A stretch of DNA of 64,000 nt. It comes from Hetaerina americana. Taxonomy: Eukaryota; Arthropoda; Insecta; Odonata; Calopterygidae. Position 1 is the stretch's first letter. Every line of letters starts with the position of its first letter. Where the stretch lies: positions 1,500,501-1,564,500 of the forward strand of contig JAKTNV010000042.1 in NCBI GenBank assembly GCA_022747635.1. Reading direction: 5' to 3'. A model generated the notes under the pieces. The model did not search any database and was not told the DNA's origin. It was given only the letters and a program-made list of their open reading frames with translations. The position numbers were made by a program, and so were the translations under genes. Of this stretch, positions 48,389 through 60,955 are shown in pieces.

Positions 48389-51300
48389 CTCTTTTCTCAT
48401 ACCTCTCCCTCTTTCTTCCCAAGCGCACTTATCGCAGCCATTACTTGCCCACGGGAAAGCCGGGTGAGATGCTTGGTATCTCCTTCGGAGCTGATTCGAC
48501 GGAGGAGGGCGCCGTTACACTCGTCTTCCTCAGCATATCCCGGAGACCGCAAGATAGTGTTTTACTCTTTCTTCCTATTTTAGGCACATTGAGAATGTCC
48601 ACGATTTCCTATACGAACGTCGTACTTCAGTCAACGTTGCAACCATTTTTACCTTGTACCCTATTCCGACGTTCTAGTAGCTATTGGATTCTATGCCGTC
48701 TGATTCTCAAATATTCTCACTTGAAACTATTGATTATTTTCCCGGTCTTAGCTATTCTTAGCTTTCCCGGTATTAGCTAGCTTTGTTTTTCATTTATAAG
48801 AAAATAACTAATGACATACTCTTGCATTACCGATATACTTGATTACCTGAAATCTGTTCCAAGTTGATGTGTCTCGATTGAACTTGTCTCAAGGTTTCTT
48901 GAGCACATGTATCTGAGATGAAACTCGGGCAATTAATTGAACACTGAATTAATATCTCATTTATCCTGCGTCATGCCTCCGTAAGGAGTGGTCACTAAAT
49001 AGCCAGTTTAGTATTTTCCTATTTTTTATGATGATAATATGACCCTTTTACTAAGCAAAACTTTTGACATATGAACTTAAGCTTAAACCCATCTTTTGCA
49101 AGGTGTAGAGGCTCGTTCCAAACATTTTCTCGGGTGGAGGCAGTGTATTGTGGATTATTTTGTATTTTCTGTGTTAACATATTGCCCCGAATTCCATAAG
49201 CTATTAGTTCCTCTGAGTAGGGTGCGGCGGTGGTGAGAGACTGCATTCTCTCATCCTGCCACCGCAAGCATTCCTTAAATTGTTCCTTCGTGCAATGGGT
49301 TTGCCTTTATTTTCACTCGAAGCGTGAATTATCGGTTTTTTTGCCTCTTCATCCGCGTTGACATTTGTGTCACTTCGATCCAAAGCCATGCAAAGGAACC
49401 CAAGTGCGTAAATCCCTCCCGAAAGCCGCCTCGCCGGTTCCCCCGGGCTACGAGAGACATCCTCCCCACCCTCCCATCCCCGCCACTCCCGAAGACCCTA
49501 CACCGAGGGTATTGGGAACCAGGAAAAAAAGCCAATATTTTCGGGGACCAAGCGGGTGAGGGGGCGGGGGGAATTGAAAAACATTATTTTGGACCCCACA
49601 GTCTCCGCACCTGCCCTCTCATCGACAACCTCCTTTACCCTTCCCCTTAAAACCCTTTTAACCTCTGCATTCCCCCCCCTTCCTTCCGTCGACCCCTCTC
49701 CGCCCATCCCCTTTCCATTCCCCGCCAAAAATCGCCCCTCCTCTCTCACTCAGTAACCCCCTTCCCTCACTCCTTACTCCTCCAGCATATCATACCATCT
49801 CTCGTTTTCGTCGGCTACGTCATTGTGATGGGAGCACGTTCTCGGGTGATAAAGTATGCATTTTCGGGGAGGCCAGTCTCTCTCGCCTTTCGAGTCGGAG
49901 GATAGAGAGAGAGATCTGAGAGAGGGCACGGAGTGGGAGGGAGGTGAGGTGACGAGGTGTATCTGCTTGCTCGAGGTCCCTCCCCCATTCCCCTCGGGAG
50001 GGACGGGGTTGGTGTGGGAAGGGGCACTTACGAAAGAGGGGTTCCTCCTGACGCTATTCGACTCCTTAGCCTCTCCGCATCCTGGGAACGTCAATATTTG
50101 ATTGGCCGCTTCCTATATAGTCACTTGCTTTCTACACCGTCCCCCTCGCCTGCCCCCTCTGACTCCCTTCGTCATGTATCCCTTCATTCACCCCACCTTT
50201 TCCCACCTCGAATGTTTCTTTCGCCGTGTATCTTTCTATTTTTTCATTAAAAGAAATACACTTCAACCTTTAGGTCTGCTCATCACACCCTGTCTCACCA
50301 TAGAAGAAAATATCGATAATTTTACACATTTTACGAAGAGAAGTCATTAAAGGAAACAAAGCGGCACACGATTGAGGATTGGCAGCCATAGGGGCTGGAG
50401 TGCACTATACTAGGCTACGAGTATTGCAAATGTAGCCATCTTTCAAGTGATTTTACTCTTGACAGTGTGGAAAAAAGGCAGCACTTCATTACCTGTGCAA
50501 CAATTTTGCCTGAATCAGTTTAAGAGACCACTTAAATGCAGATTGAATGAATCACTTTTGCCTCGAGTATTCCGCGACCGAAAGAGGGCAGCACTAGCAC
50601 CCTAATCTTTCGTCTAAAAACCATGACGTAATGAATTTGCCAACTCCATCCCATAATTCACTATTTTTGTATTAAGAATAAAAAATGTATTTGTTTCAAT
50701 TGTGCAAATGGTGTTATATTACCCACCGTTATATTAGATCATGGTGAATATTTATATATTTTTGGAATGATGTGATATACGTTAGGTTGGAATTTGATTT
50801 TAAGCGTCATTTAGTCGGTAAATTTAGCTCTCTGAATTAATTCGGCGCTATATCATTGAAAATATTAAGTGAGACACTTTTTATTTCGAAATGATGAAAT
50901 ATCATATGGTAACTAGAAAATTTTGCTCAATATAATTTTAATTTTTTCAACTTCTGGTCATGGCAAAATCCTGCATAGAAAATATGGCGCTATTCTTAGG
51001 TGACCAAAAATTATTCCTAAAATATTATTCATAAAAATTTTATAGGGGTAAAACATTTCTTATTCATGTATTTTAATGCGTTGGTATTGCTCAACATGTT
51101 CGACTAGTTGTTTTTTTAAGTGTGAAAAATACGAGCATTTACACCTTTGCCTATTAAAGTTTTTTTTGAGTGAACACATAGATATTAGTCCATAAGAACC
51201 CAGGTCAATAGCGTGAATTTTAAGGAATTATTATGAAGAACCTAGTTCTGTAAGCTACTTTTTTTATCAACGTAGTCCAGGAAACGTACTTCAAAGATGC

Positions 51301-52744
51301 TGTATCGCAATTTTCAGATTATATGTATTCAGAGACCAAAGCGAAAGAATTGTCTTTAGCAGACTCCTCCCCTTAACCTTGGGTAGCAGCTCTTGGGTCG
51401 TCGCGCGGGCGGAGACGTCTCTCGACAATTCCTCCGCCATCCTCTTCGACCCGCCTCGATCCCGCACAACTCTTGGGGCGACATTCGCGGGGCGTCGCTC
51501 CTAATCCCGACCGAGCGCGACGCACCTGCACTTCCACGTCGAATGGCGTGATAGTTCTGACCGAGGAGAGACATCATTCGTCCCGGGTTATGGAGGGAGG
51601 GGGCAACGAGTAGAGGTTGCGTGAGGATGGTATGAAGTCGAAAATGAGTGGCGGGGGTTGATTTCCGCGCCGTGCGGTGCGGCGGGTTGGAAATTCGTCA
51701 GCGCTGGCGGGAGAAGGTCAGGGGGGAGGTGGACGGGGAGGGAAGTGGTCAAGGGATTACAGGGAGGTGGTAGAGTGAGGGCGTTGTGGGGGGGGCACGC
51801 GTGAATGCGGCTGGGAATTTTAACGATAATTTGATATGGAAGGGGCGCCGACATTTACTCGTACCGTTCCCCTCTTCGATCTTGCCCCCCCCTCCTCCTT
51901 TCCCCCCGCTCTTGAAGCGTCCTCAGGATCTTGTGATTTTTTTCAACCGTTACATCTCTCGCCGGTGCCAGGGTGGAGTGACGGTTTTCATGCCTTTAAT
52001 GAGGCATAAAGCAACACCTTCCTCCCTCCCCCGATGCAGGGAGGCATTTATAGAGGCTGGGCCAGGATTAGGTAGGCAGCCTAGCCGAGTGGGTGGGAGG
52101 CGTATTTACGGTCGTATTGCGATGAGTGGAGAGGCGAGCGCGCATTGACGCTCCCCATCCTACTTCCGCCCGTGCGGAAGGATACTCGTTAATTCGGCGG
52201 AGGGAAGTCTGCCCTGGCCACTTTGCCTTCCCCCCCCTCCTGCCCCTTTCCCTCCACCGCTTGCCTCTCCTCCTGCCCCAGCTACCTCCTTTAACCGTTT
52301 CAAGTGCCCGGCACCTGAGAGTAATAAAACGGTTGCGGATATGGGGTGTGCTCGTGGTTTTTAATGCGGATTCGACACAATGCCCATCCATGGCTCGCGT
52401 AGCGGCGTTTGTTGTCCCCGTGAATTATTTAATAGCAATAAGGAGCCGTAATTGCTGCCTTAAGAGTGTTTCTTCGTTAATAGGGGAGTGCATCAGCAGT
52501 CAATTTGTTGCTTTTAATATGCATCGGCGGTGCGTGGGAAATCCTGGACTTGGGTCTTTTTGTAGGACAGACGGCAAAGATCCAGGAATTATCAATTTAA
52601 GTGTGTCCTGATGTCTCTCGACATGTAGATATGTAGTTTTTTTCTCATGCTTCCGCTTTTACGTTGAATGACTTGGATCTCTTACTCGACGAATTGTGGC
52701 TTTTGGCTGTATGATTCGCGTATTTCAGCAGTATTTACGTTTCA
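48389..52744. other. Spacer with two CpG/pyrimidine blocks
   Basis: 48.4-49.36 kb is mixed. 49.37-50.24 kb is C/T-rich with CpG. 50.24-51.36 kb is AT-rich without open frames. 51.36-52.42 kb is GC-rich, G/A-rich at 51.59-51.80 kb and C/T-rich at 51.86-51.92 and 52.22-52.29 kb. 52.43-52.74 kb is AT-rich. No domain was recognised. Confidence 0.55.
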
Positions 52745-52813
52745 TCTACAGTTTAATTGGTAGAGTGTCGGTTCAGTGAGTTAAAGGTCCCTCGTTCAAG
52801 TCCCGATCAAGGA
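52745..52813 (+). repeat. tRNA-like SINE head
   Basis: TTTAATTGGTAGAGTG resembles a tRNA A-box/D-arm region, and CGTTCAAGTCCCG at about 52793-52805 matches the B box. Spacing is tRNA-like (about 70 nt in all). The acceptor arms do not pair well, so this is a SINE head or tRNA pseudogene and not a working tRNA. AT-rich sequence follows and no tail was delimited. Confidence 0.5.
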
Positions 52814-55800
52814 AACTTGTATGCCAAATGTTTTCCATTGCTTAATCCCGGAAGTAAAATGAACATTTGACATATTTCATTGTAGCTTGGATCCAACTTC
52901 AATCTAGCTTGCAGGTGAATTTTCCGGTATTTAATGGCATACTAGTTTAGGTTGTTATTACCGTAATTATATACCTATTGCCCTTCTTGAACTGAAACTT
53001 CCACAGTCGAAGAAATCGCAGCTTAAAACCGAAGGGTAAATTTAGAGATTTCATTTCATTGCAATTATTCAACTTCTTCGTATAGCAATCCCTGGGATTC
53101 TGAAATCAATCGCTTCTTCGACTTTGGTCATTCTTTTCCGAATACCAAATCACTGTCCTACTTCATTAAACATGAGGCTCGAAGGCGTTTGATTCCCAGA
53201 CCATTTCGGCTATACTCACGATCCTCACTTCTTGTTCGAGGGAAAAATATATTGAATTCAAACCCTTCATAATAATTCATTTTTGACCGTGCCTGGTCGT
53301 TTTTTTATTATTCGAATATCCGTATTTTCAACCGTCATCAAAAGCATCCCCCTGAGATGAAATCCTCGCTGGAAATGAAGAAAGGAATTTTAATGGCAGT
53401 GTCATCGAACTCACTTCCTCTCTCCCTCCCTCGCCCTGGCCCCATACTTCTTCCCCCATCTGTCATTTCAATAATCATCTCCCCTTTTCCTCCTCCCTCT
53501 CCGTGTGATGGCCATTTCACTTCCTCCCTTACACGTCTTCCCGCCACCTTCGTACTCTTCTCACTCTCCATCTACTCTGTATGTTAAAGCGTCCCCGGAC
53601 TTTCCAGGAATTTCTTATATTTTTTCTCTCCGACCGCCGTCAGCCATTTGCGTGTTATTCCGCAACGCAGATTTCTCTTTGAGAGAAAGAATGCGAAGCC
53701 TTTCCCTTCATTTGCATTTAATTACTGATGAAACAACCTAAAGTATTGATAATGCTTTTGAGGTGTTGTTCGTAAAGTAGTATGAAGTGGGCAAGCGGGA
53801 ACCTGGAAAGTCATGCAATACCAACCATTGCTGTGTAGGTTTTATGGTCAGTAAAAGTGTACGATGTTATATTTTTTTTAATCGGAAGCTCTTCTGATAT
53901 ATATATAATTGAAAATTAGCAACCGTAGTTCTGGACAGTCATTGAAATGTTGAGATTGTACGAAATTGAATTTGAATAACTTAAAGGGGAAGTCTTCGTT
54001 TTTGGTTTCAAGGAACCATACGAGGTGATGGGAATGATATGAAGTATGTTGAAATATGCTTCAATCCCAACCAGTCGTGTCATGCTTAAGAAAATGCTTA
54101 ACGTAAAGGCTTTCAATTTTTTTAACTGATTCCTATGTGAGGATAGAGATATGCGTTGTAAATTTTTCTAGCTGATTGTCTCTCAGTGGATTAATTGAGA
54201 AAACGGCCATGTTTTGTGGACTCTCCTCAAATTTCGCTGCCTCGTTCCGTTTATACGCATTGATTTTATCCATGCTGAGTAAATTATTTTTCGTACCGAT
54301 TGAAAATTTCAGGCTCACCTTATTTTCTTCATCCGCCGGCAATGGAGTATCATCCAATACACGTGTTTATGTTTAATTTTCATTCCGTACCCTGCATCAT
54401 TTCTCAATGGCTAATTTGCGTTCGCTGCCCATGTTTTAATTTTGTCGTTGATTCCCATGCAAATTCGAAACTCTCGACCCACCTCCCTCCCCCACTCGCC
54501 GTTATTTCCTTTTGGGTTTCGCCCTCGCGTCTATCAGCCTCCGCTCTTTGTTTCTCTCCAGTGGAACCTTTTATCGTCGAAAGAAAGTACTCCTTCAAGG
54601 AACACTGTAATTGGAACCTGCTCGTTTTTAATGTCCTTGCCCCTGTTTTTGCCCGTCTTTTTTTCTCCCCTTGGCGCTCCAGAGCAGACACCCCACGCGT
54701 GCTGCGGGAATTATTTTCAGTCGTCGGGGGGGCGTGGATTAAAGCGGGGTGGGAGCGAGAGGAAGGAGGTTGAGGCGGACGAGAGGTGAATGCCTACGGT
54801 GGAGTCAGGGAAGGAGGGGGTTGTTGTAAAGCGGCGAGCCATGGCGCGGGGAGCGGCCTGCCAGGGGGGGATGAACAAGGGGTTTTCGCGGGACTTGCGG
54901 CGAGCTGGGGGGAAATGTAGAAAATAAACTTTACGACGCGACTGTTCCTCGCCACGAAGCCGCGTTGATTGGTTTTGTTATTCTTTGGGGTGAGTGAGTG
55001 CGGGGGAGGGAACGGAAGTATTGATTTTTGTGTTCCATTCACGTGCTACACCAGCCTTTTCTTTATCTCTCTCTACCTTTTCCCCACTCTCTACCTCCCT
55101 CCCTCTATCTCTCTCTCCTTCCCTCTCATTTACTCTCGCTTCTGTTTCCATTCGGCGTGTATCTCGTTATCGGCAGCTGCAGACCTGTTTTCTCATCCTC
55201 CAGATTCCCCTCTTGCGTGAGGAAAGGGGTGGGGGAGTGGTAGAAGGGGACCACACGAGGTTCTATGTTCCAGAATCCATTTCTAGCCATTCAAATGCTA
55301 TTGCACGATTCCACATATAATTGCATTGTGTTATTATTGAAGATGGGTATTATTTTTTATATAATCTTATCATCAGTGACGGTGTCTCTGCGAGTTGAAG
55401 AGTATGAAAAAGTTTCGGAAATTAATGTTATTTGACGATGAAAGTCGAGGAAATTGGTGAACTTATTAAGTTAGGCCTGGAAGGGGATCAGGAGATTTTC
55501 CGTCGATGTGATGATTTTCATTATATTAATAGGCTTCATCCCGTGTCTCGTGGCTACCATGTACTCGGAAAAATAATCCTGCCGTCGGTGTACGCGAAAG
55601 TGCCTCTACTCGAGTAAAAGAACAGCTTTGGTACGGAAATGACTTCGTTGCTCTCCGTGTTCCTCAACCTCACTGGGTTAAGTGTTATCCTGCTAACCGG
55701 AGTATAACTGATTTCGGTGCTGTCCCTGGACACTCCTAGTTACACCCTATGGTTTTTTTGTGTACCGACTCTTCTGACACCTCTTGTCCTGTTAGAGAAA

Positions 55801-58800
55801 AACAATCATCTCCCTACTTGTGTAAAGCCCTACTGTGGATAACTCCAATGAGCCAAACCTGGACATTGTATTTGATACAACTAAATATTAATCCGCAAGC
55901 CGCCCCTAGGGTGTTTGGCGGGGGTTGCTAGGTCACCACCCTTAAAACAAAATAAAAGCGCATGCAAGGCTAACAAATTCATGCCAATACTCACAGAGAC
56001 GTATATATTCATGCAAAAGCTATTTTAAGCTACACGCATTCAAATATACTAGCAACTAACATACCCGTCTACGCAGCGTTTAATCTTGTCTTTGCTTGTA
56101 AATCGAATGACCTTAAATTTTAATAATTGCTTTTATTTATTACTATTTTGATTTTTAATTGTCCGGGGAAAACCAATGTTTGTATCTATCTATACTGGAG
56201 TCTCGATAAGGGCTATAGGGGCACAAACCCCTTTATAATTATCCCGATGTGTTTTTCATATAGCCTAAGTCTTAATAAAAGCCAAATTATACCACCGCCA
56301 ATTCAAACCGAACTTCAGGTTGACAATTTTCTTTATGGATTTCCTAATTAAAAGGTTATCAACACTGTAATCCGAAATAATTGTAATGCTGATTTTGCAA
56401 CTGTATTAAAAACCAAGAAATACGCTTTCTAGTAGTTTGCATTTGCTTCCTTTTTCTTCTTGCCTGTGGAGAGAAATCCTGAGGCTATCCCAAATATCGA
56501 AACCGTCACCGGAAGTCATTTGTGTTACCTGCTTTTCAAGAAACGTGACAAAAGAGCCATTCTGCCTGTTGGCTTGGTGGTTTAAGGGCTCACTTAATGT
56601 GTCCCGATTTAAGCTCGTAATGCCCTCCACTGGTTTTTTCATTCTGCGAATTAACCTTTCCTTGTAGAAATAAATTGACCGAAACACTTAAAATCATCTC
56701 GAATTGAATCGTTCACTCTTTTTTATCAATTAGTAGTGACTACAGTTAATCGTTGGTGAATCTGTCCGACTTATTTTCTTACTTCCAAATGTGCTTTTCT
56801 AACTTTCCCTCTAACTTTAAGAACTTGCATTGTTCTCGCTGAAGTATGCATCTAATTCCGTTTTGGCAGTCGCTGGCATACACTTTTCAGACATTCAGTG
56901 GTTGCTGCATTGGACCCATCAACCTAATTTCACATTGTTGTATGCAGCAGTCAAGGGTACAGTTGAGACTTGTTTTTTTTTCTGTTGTCTTTGACAGAGA
57001 TGTCGTCCTCACGCGCAGTTCATCTGCTGCGTGTTCCGGCTTCTTGGGATGCAGCGTACAGCCCCATCCCCTCGCTCCCCTAAATGCTTCTCCTCTCTTT
57101 CATTCCCCGCACTCCATCTCCTTTCCCCTGGTAATCCTCTTATTCCTCATTCCTGCTCTTCGTCTCGCTCCCCACGTCCTCTCCCGAGATCCCATGTGCC
57201 CGGGCCGCACTCTTTCATTCTCCTCGTTTCCGAATTTCCTCCCCTCCGCCATCCGTCTTCGAGGGCTCCGGACGTGTCCCCTCACCCCTCCCCTCCCCCT
57301 CTTGCTCACTCTTTCAAAGTCGCCGCGGTTCCCCCCCATCCTCCAGCCCCTCCCTCAAGGTCCGCCCCCTCCTCCCTTCGCTCCTCAGCACTCTTTCTTT
57401 TCCACGGAAGTCCCGTCGCCATTCTTCTGACCTTTCTCGGTTCCATTCCCTCTTTTTTTCTTAAGAACTCTCTCTCTTTTCCTCACTCCCACCCGCGCCT
57501 CTTCTCACCGTTTTTCTTTCCACGTGAAAACTAAAGCGTTTGGGGGTTTCGTCTGTTACCGCTTTGGGGGGAATTACGCCAGTCGGTATTCTCTTCAGTT
57601 TATGCATTTCAAACTTTCTCTTGGGTTTCCTGTATTTTTTAAATATTTTTTTAATGGAGGTGAATATATTTATGAGGGAGTTGGTTTAGGGTTTCTTTTT
57701 TTATTAGTATTTCTCGTGGAACAATTGTACGGGCTCTTTCATCCCTTGCTCCGCCAAGGAGCGACTTACATGTTCTATTGTTTAAAAAGGACGTCTTGTA
57801 AAACCATTTTTAACGTAAACGGCTATGTTTTCCCATGCTTTATTTAATTATTCCTCGTACTGGTAATAGCAAATTCGTTTTAATTTTCTATTTGATGCTC
57901 GATTTATCATTTTATTGATTTTCAGGCATTCGTATCTTTGTACTTAATCGCACCTACATGGAGTGAACTTAGATGTAAAATTAATTAAGTAGATTGAATT
58001 CCGATTTTCTGACATTAGTCTTTAACTGTTTACTCGCCGTGGTGAATATCTTGCCTATTTTCAATCATTTCCTTTATGAGCCAGATTTTTCCAACGGATA
58101 AGTACAGCTCTGTGGATAATACTGATTAAGAGTAAGTTTTTATTTCGCCGTTTAATTCATTAGTGCTAGTTTGAAAACAGGTTTAGTCTTTATAGCAAAT
58201 ATTTGTCGAAAAATGTTTATACAGTTCAGTTTTAAAATGAAGTGATGATTTTGTCTTTAATAATAATGATATCGTTGAACCTTAAGACTTTTGGTCTTTC
58301 GGAAGAGAAATGAGTGCAGATAGCTGGTTACAGGATTCCAGAATGTTAGAATAACCTACTCGAAGAGGAAGTGATTGGAAAAGAGCACATTTGCTGGTAA
58401 AACTTCGAAACGGTCGAAAAATATGTGATAGAGACAGCAAGAAGTGTTGAAGAATAGATTGTGCTATGTAATTGGGGAAGAGGGAAGAAGAGAAGATATT
58501 TGGGATATCACAATCATAAAAATAAGCCAGGAATATCGGAATGGAATCCACTGTTTTTGATATCATAAAAACGTTTTCATTGTAGATAAAAATGTGAGAC
58601 ATATAGTAGACTGCCTATGATGGTGATTTAATGGTTGACAATGGGATAGCATTTAAAGTAAGTCTGCATTCCGTTTTTTCTTTGGTGAAGAATTTAGTTC
58701 CTAGTTTAAATAAATAAATTTAAGGTAATTACTGTTCATTAAATGAAGTTTTTGTACATATTCACCAAGTTAATTCTTTAAAAATGTCCACCGGCAGTCA

Positions 58801-58900
58801 TTTTCCACTTTGACGGCTAATTAAGTGTAATGGACCGTGACCGTTATTTCACGGCGCCGCTCCAATTCAACAAAATCACAAAGCGTCCCTTTCCCCCTGA
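52814..58900. other. Spacer with several pyrimidine or purine blocks
   Basis: C/T-rich blocks: 53.41-53.58, 55.03-55.22 and 57.05-57.53 kb. A G/A-rich stretch at 54.72-54.92 kb precedes the second. 55.3-57.0 kb and 57.55-58.9 kb are AT-rich. A 93-codon minus-strand frame (56406-56687) and a 106-codon one (58282-58602) have ordinary composition but no recognisable motif. Confidence 0.5.
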
Positions 58901-59125
58901 TTGGATTCCAGCTTATCGACAATACGAGAATTTTATTTCGAAAACTTCTCTCGGAATTTGTTCGGATCCCCACTTATGGTAACGAAGTTTCGAATTTCCG
59001 CTGTTAGACGTGTCATCGTTGCCAACTTCCTCTTCCCGCCAACTCTCCTTCCTACCCACCCCCTTCGAACCTCCTCTCTCACTACATTTCGTGTATGTGT
59101 GCGCGTCTGTATGTAAACACGCATA

Positions 59126-59127
<2 letters not shown>

Positions 59128-59205
<78 letters not shown>

Positions 59206-59237
59206 TGGTGTATCTCACTTTCTCTCTCTCTCTCTCC
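59128..59237. repeat. Compound microsatellite (TA)n(CA)n ... (TC)n
   Basis: Alternating TA runs from 59129 to 59190, then AC from 59191 to 59204. After TTGGTGTATCTCACTT a TC run covers about 59218-59236. Confidence 0.97.
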
Positions 59238-60860
59238 TCCTCCATTCCGCGTTAAATCCTTCACAAAGCGGAGGCAAATCCTCGCACAGCACCGTGCTCA
59301 CAGGAACACACGTCCTCACACTCTAACGCACACATCTTTGTCCTCTCGTTAAGCAAACTCTGAAACGCGCTCCACATTCCACGTATTGATGATTCCGGAG
59401 GCCGCCCCGTCCTCCTCCTGCCGGCCGTACCCTCGCAATCGATATCGCTTCCTTCCTTTTTCTCTCTCCCTCTCTCCTAGCACCTCGTTTGTTTCATCCG
59501 TCCCAAACTACTCTCTGAAGCCCTTCTTCCCCCACCCCACGGCTCCAAAGCCCTCCCGCCTCCTCCAACCCACCCGCGCCACGCCTACTCCCCTTCCCCC
59601 TAAGGTCGTCCCTTCCTTCCGGCCGTCCTTAACCCCATCTCTTCCCCTCCCCCCTCTCCAGATGTCCCTGGATGCTAGTGACCCTGGATCGTATCCCTCA
59701 CGAAAATGGCTCCGTCACGGCGGAAACGAACCTTTTACTGCTCTTCCATTTCGCCTTGGGAACAAGGGCGAGGGGGTTGGGCGGTGGTGAAGGTTTTTGG
59801 GTCTGCGGAGTCCTAGGCGCTGGGGTTGGGACGATGGCAAAGCATGGCAAAGGGAGCGGGGGGGGGGGGGTAGGAGGTAGAGGAAAGCGTTTTCAGGAGA
59901 AGGCGAAGCGTTTTGTCTTATAAATTAGAACTCTTCCCCCTCACCCTTCCTCCTCCCTTTCCCTTTTTTCCTTATCTGCTTCCCCATCCCTTATATACAC
60001 TCTCCTCCGAGTCTCCACCCCTTCCTCCCTCCTCCTCCGTCCTATCCCGACCTCCCTAACCCAACACGCCCTTTTCCTCCCTCCTCCCACCCTCGATCCC
60101 TAACGCACTCCTTCACTCATTCTCTCTCCCGCTATCTTACCCTCCCATATCCGACAGCGAACCTTTTGGAGGCATTCCAGGGTGTCTGTCCCCCATCTCC
60201 TCCCACGCCAACCCCCTCCGCACCTCTCGCTACCTCCCGCGTGCACGCATCGCTCCTTTCCCCTTCGATGCTTCGCCCGCTTTTCCCCTCGCCACTCCGT
60301 GTGCTCCATCCAAAGAGAACACCTCATGCATGTCGTACAATTACGGAGTGGATGCAATATACCGCGCGGCAGTCATCTCTTGGGAGTCCCGCGCGCCTTA
60401 TCGAGTGTTTCGATGGTCGGCAGCCGTCGCTGGTGTTGACAGTGATACCTCAACATTTTCTTCGTGCGTTCACCGCCTTCGGCGAGTAATGCAAGATGAT
60501 GTCCTTAACGAGGTCCCCGCTTCTCAGGCCTCGATTACATTGCTCGACAGTGCGTCAGTGTCTCATTTCATTCCCTTCGCTCCATCCACTATCCTCCTCC
60601 CAATGGATGAAGAGTATAGTCATTTTTTTAGGAATGAGTTCTTTCTGGGGCTACAGGTGGCCTAATATAATCACTCTATTTGAATGTATGACTTCTCGCA
60701 TCCTTCCATTCTTCGGTCGCTCTTTTGTGAATCTGATTCACCTCTTGCTTCTGCCGGGTTCTATTTTTAGCCATTTCTAGGTACTTTTATATTCCAGAAT
60801 ATACTTATATTTTTCTGGCCTAGAGGATGCGTGCGTGTGCCTGTATGAATAAATAAAAAA
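59238..60860. other. CpG-bearing polypyrimidine block
   Basis: C/T-rich on the plus strand at about 59.40-59.67 and 59.93-60.30 kb, with a G-rich insert at 59.75-59.89 kb that includes a 13-base G run (59858-59870). Frames are low-complexity. 60.3-60.86 kb is mixed, without recognised content. Confidence 0.55.
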
Positions 60861-60887
60861 GTAGGGATTTAGATAGCGCTGAAAATA

Positions 60888-60955
60888 TTCGAAGCCGCTG
60901 GGATTCGAACGCGGGTAGGAATTCAGTACAATAGCCACCGCACCATCTCGAAACC
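60888..60955 (-). repeat. tRNA-like SINE head
   Basis: On the minus strand ATGGTGCGGTGGCT resembles an A box, and CGTTCGAATCCCAG (B box, 60901-60911) follows at tRNA-like spacing. The T stem is broken and the acceptor arms do not match, so this is a degenerate tRNA-derived sequence. No target duplication was found. Confidence 0.5.

Noticed and set aside
53180..53215. GTTTGATTCCC as a sixth SINE B box
   Set aside because: No A box at the right distance and the B-box match is incomplete.
56406..56687. 93-codon minus-strand frame of protein-like composition
   Set aside because: No known motif; a competing plus-strand frame covers much of the same DNA. Possible decayed repeat, but unsupported.
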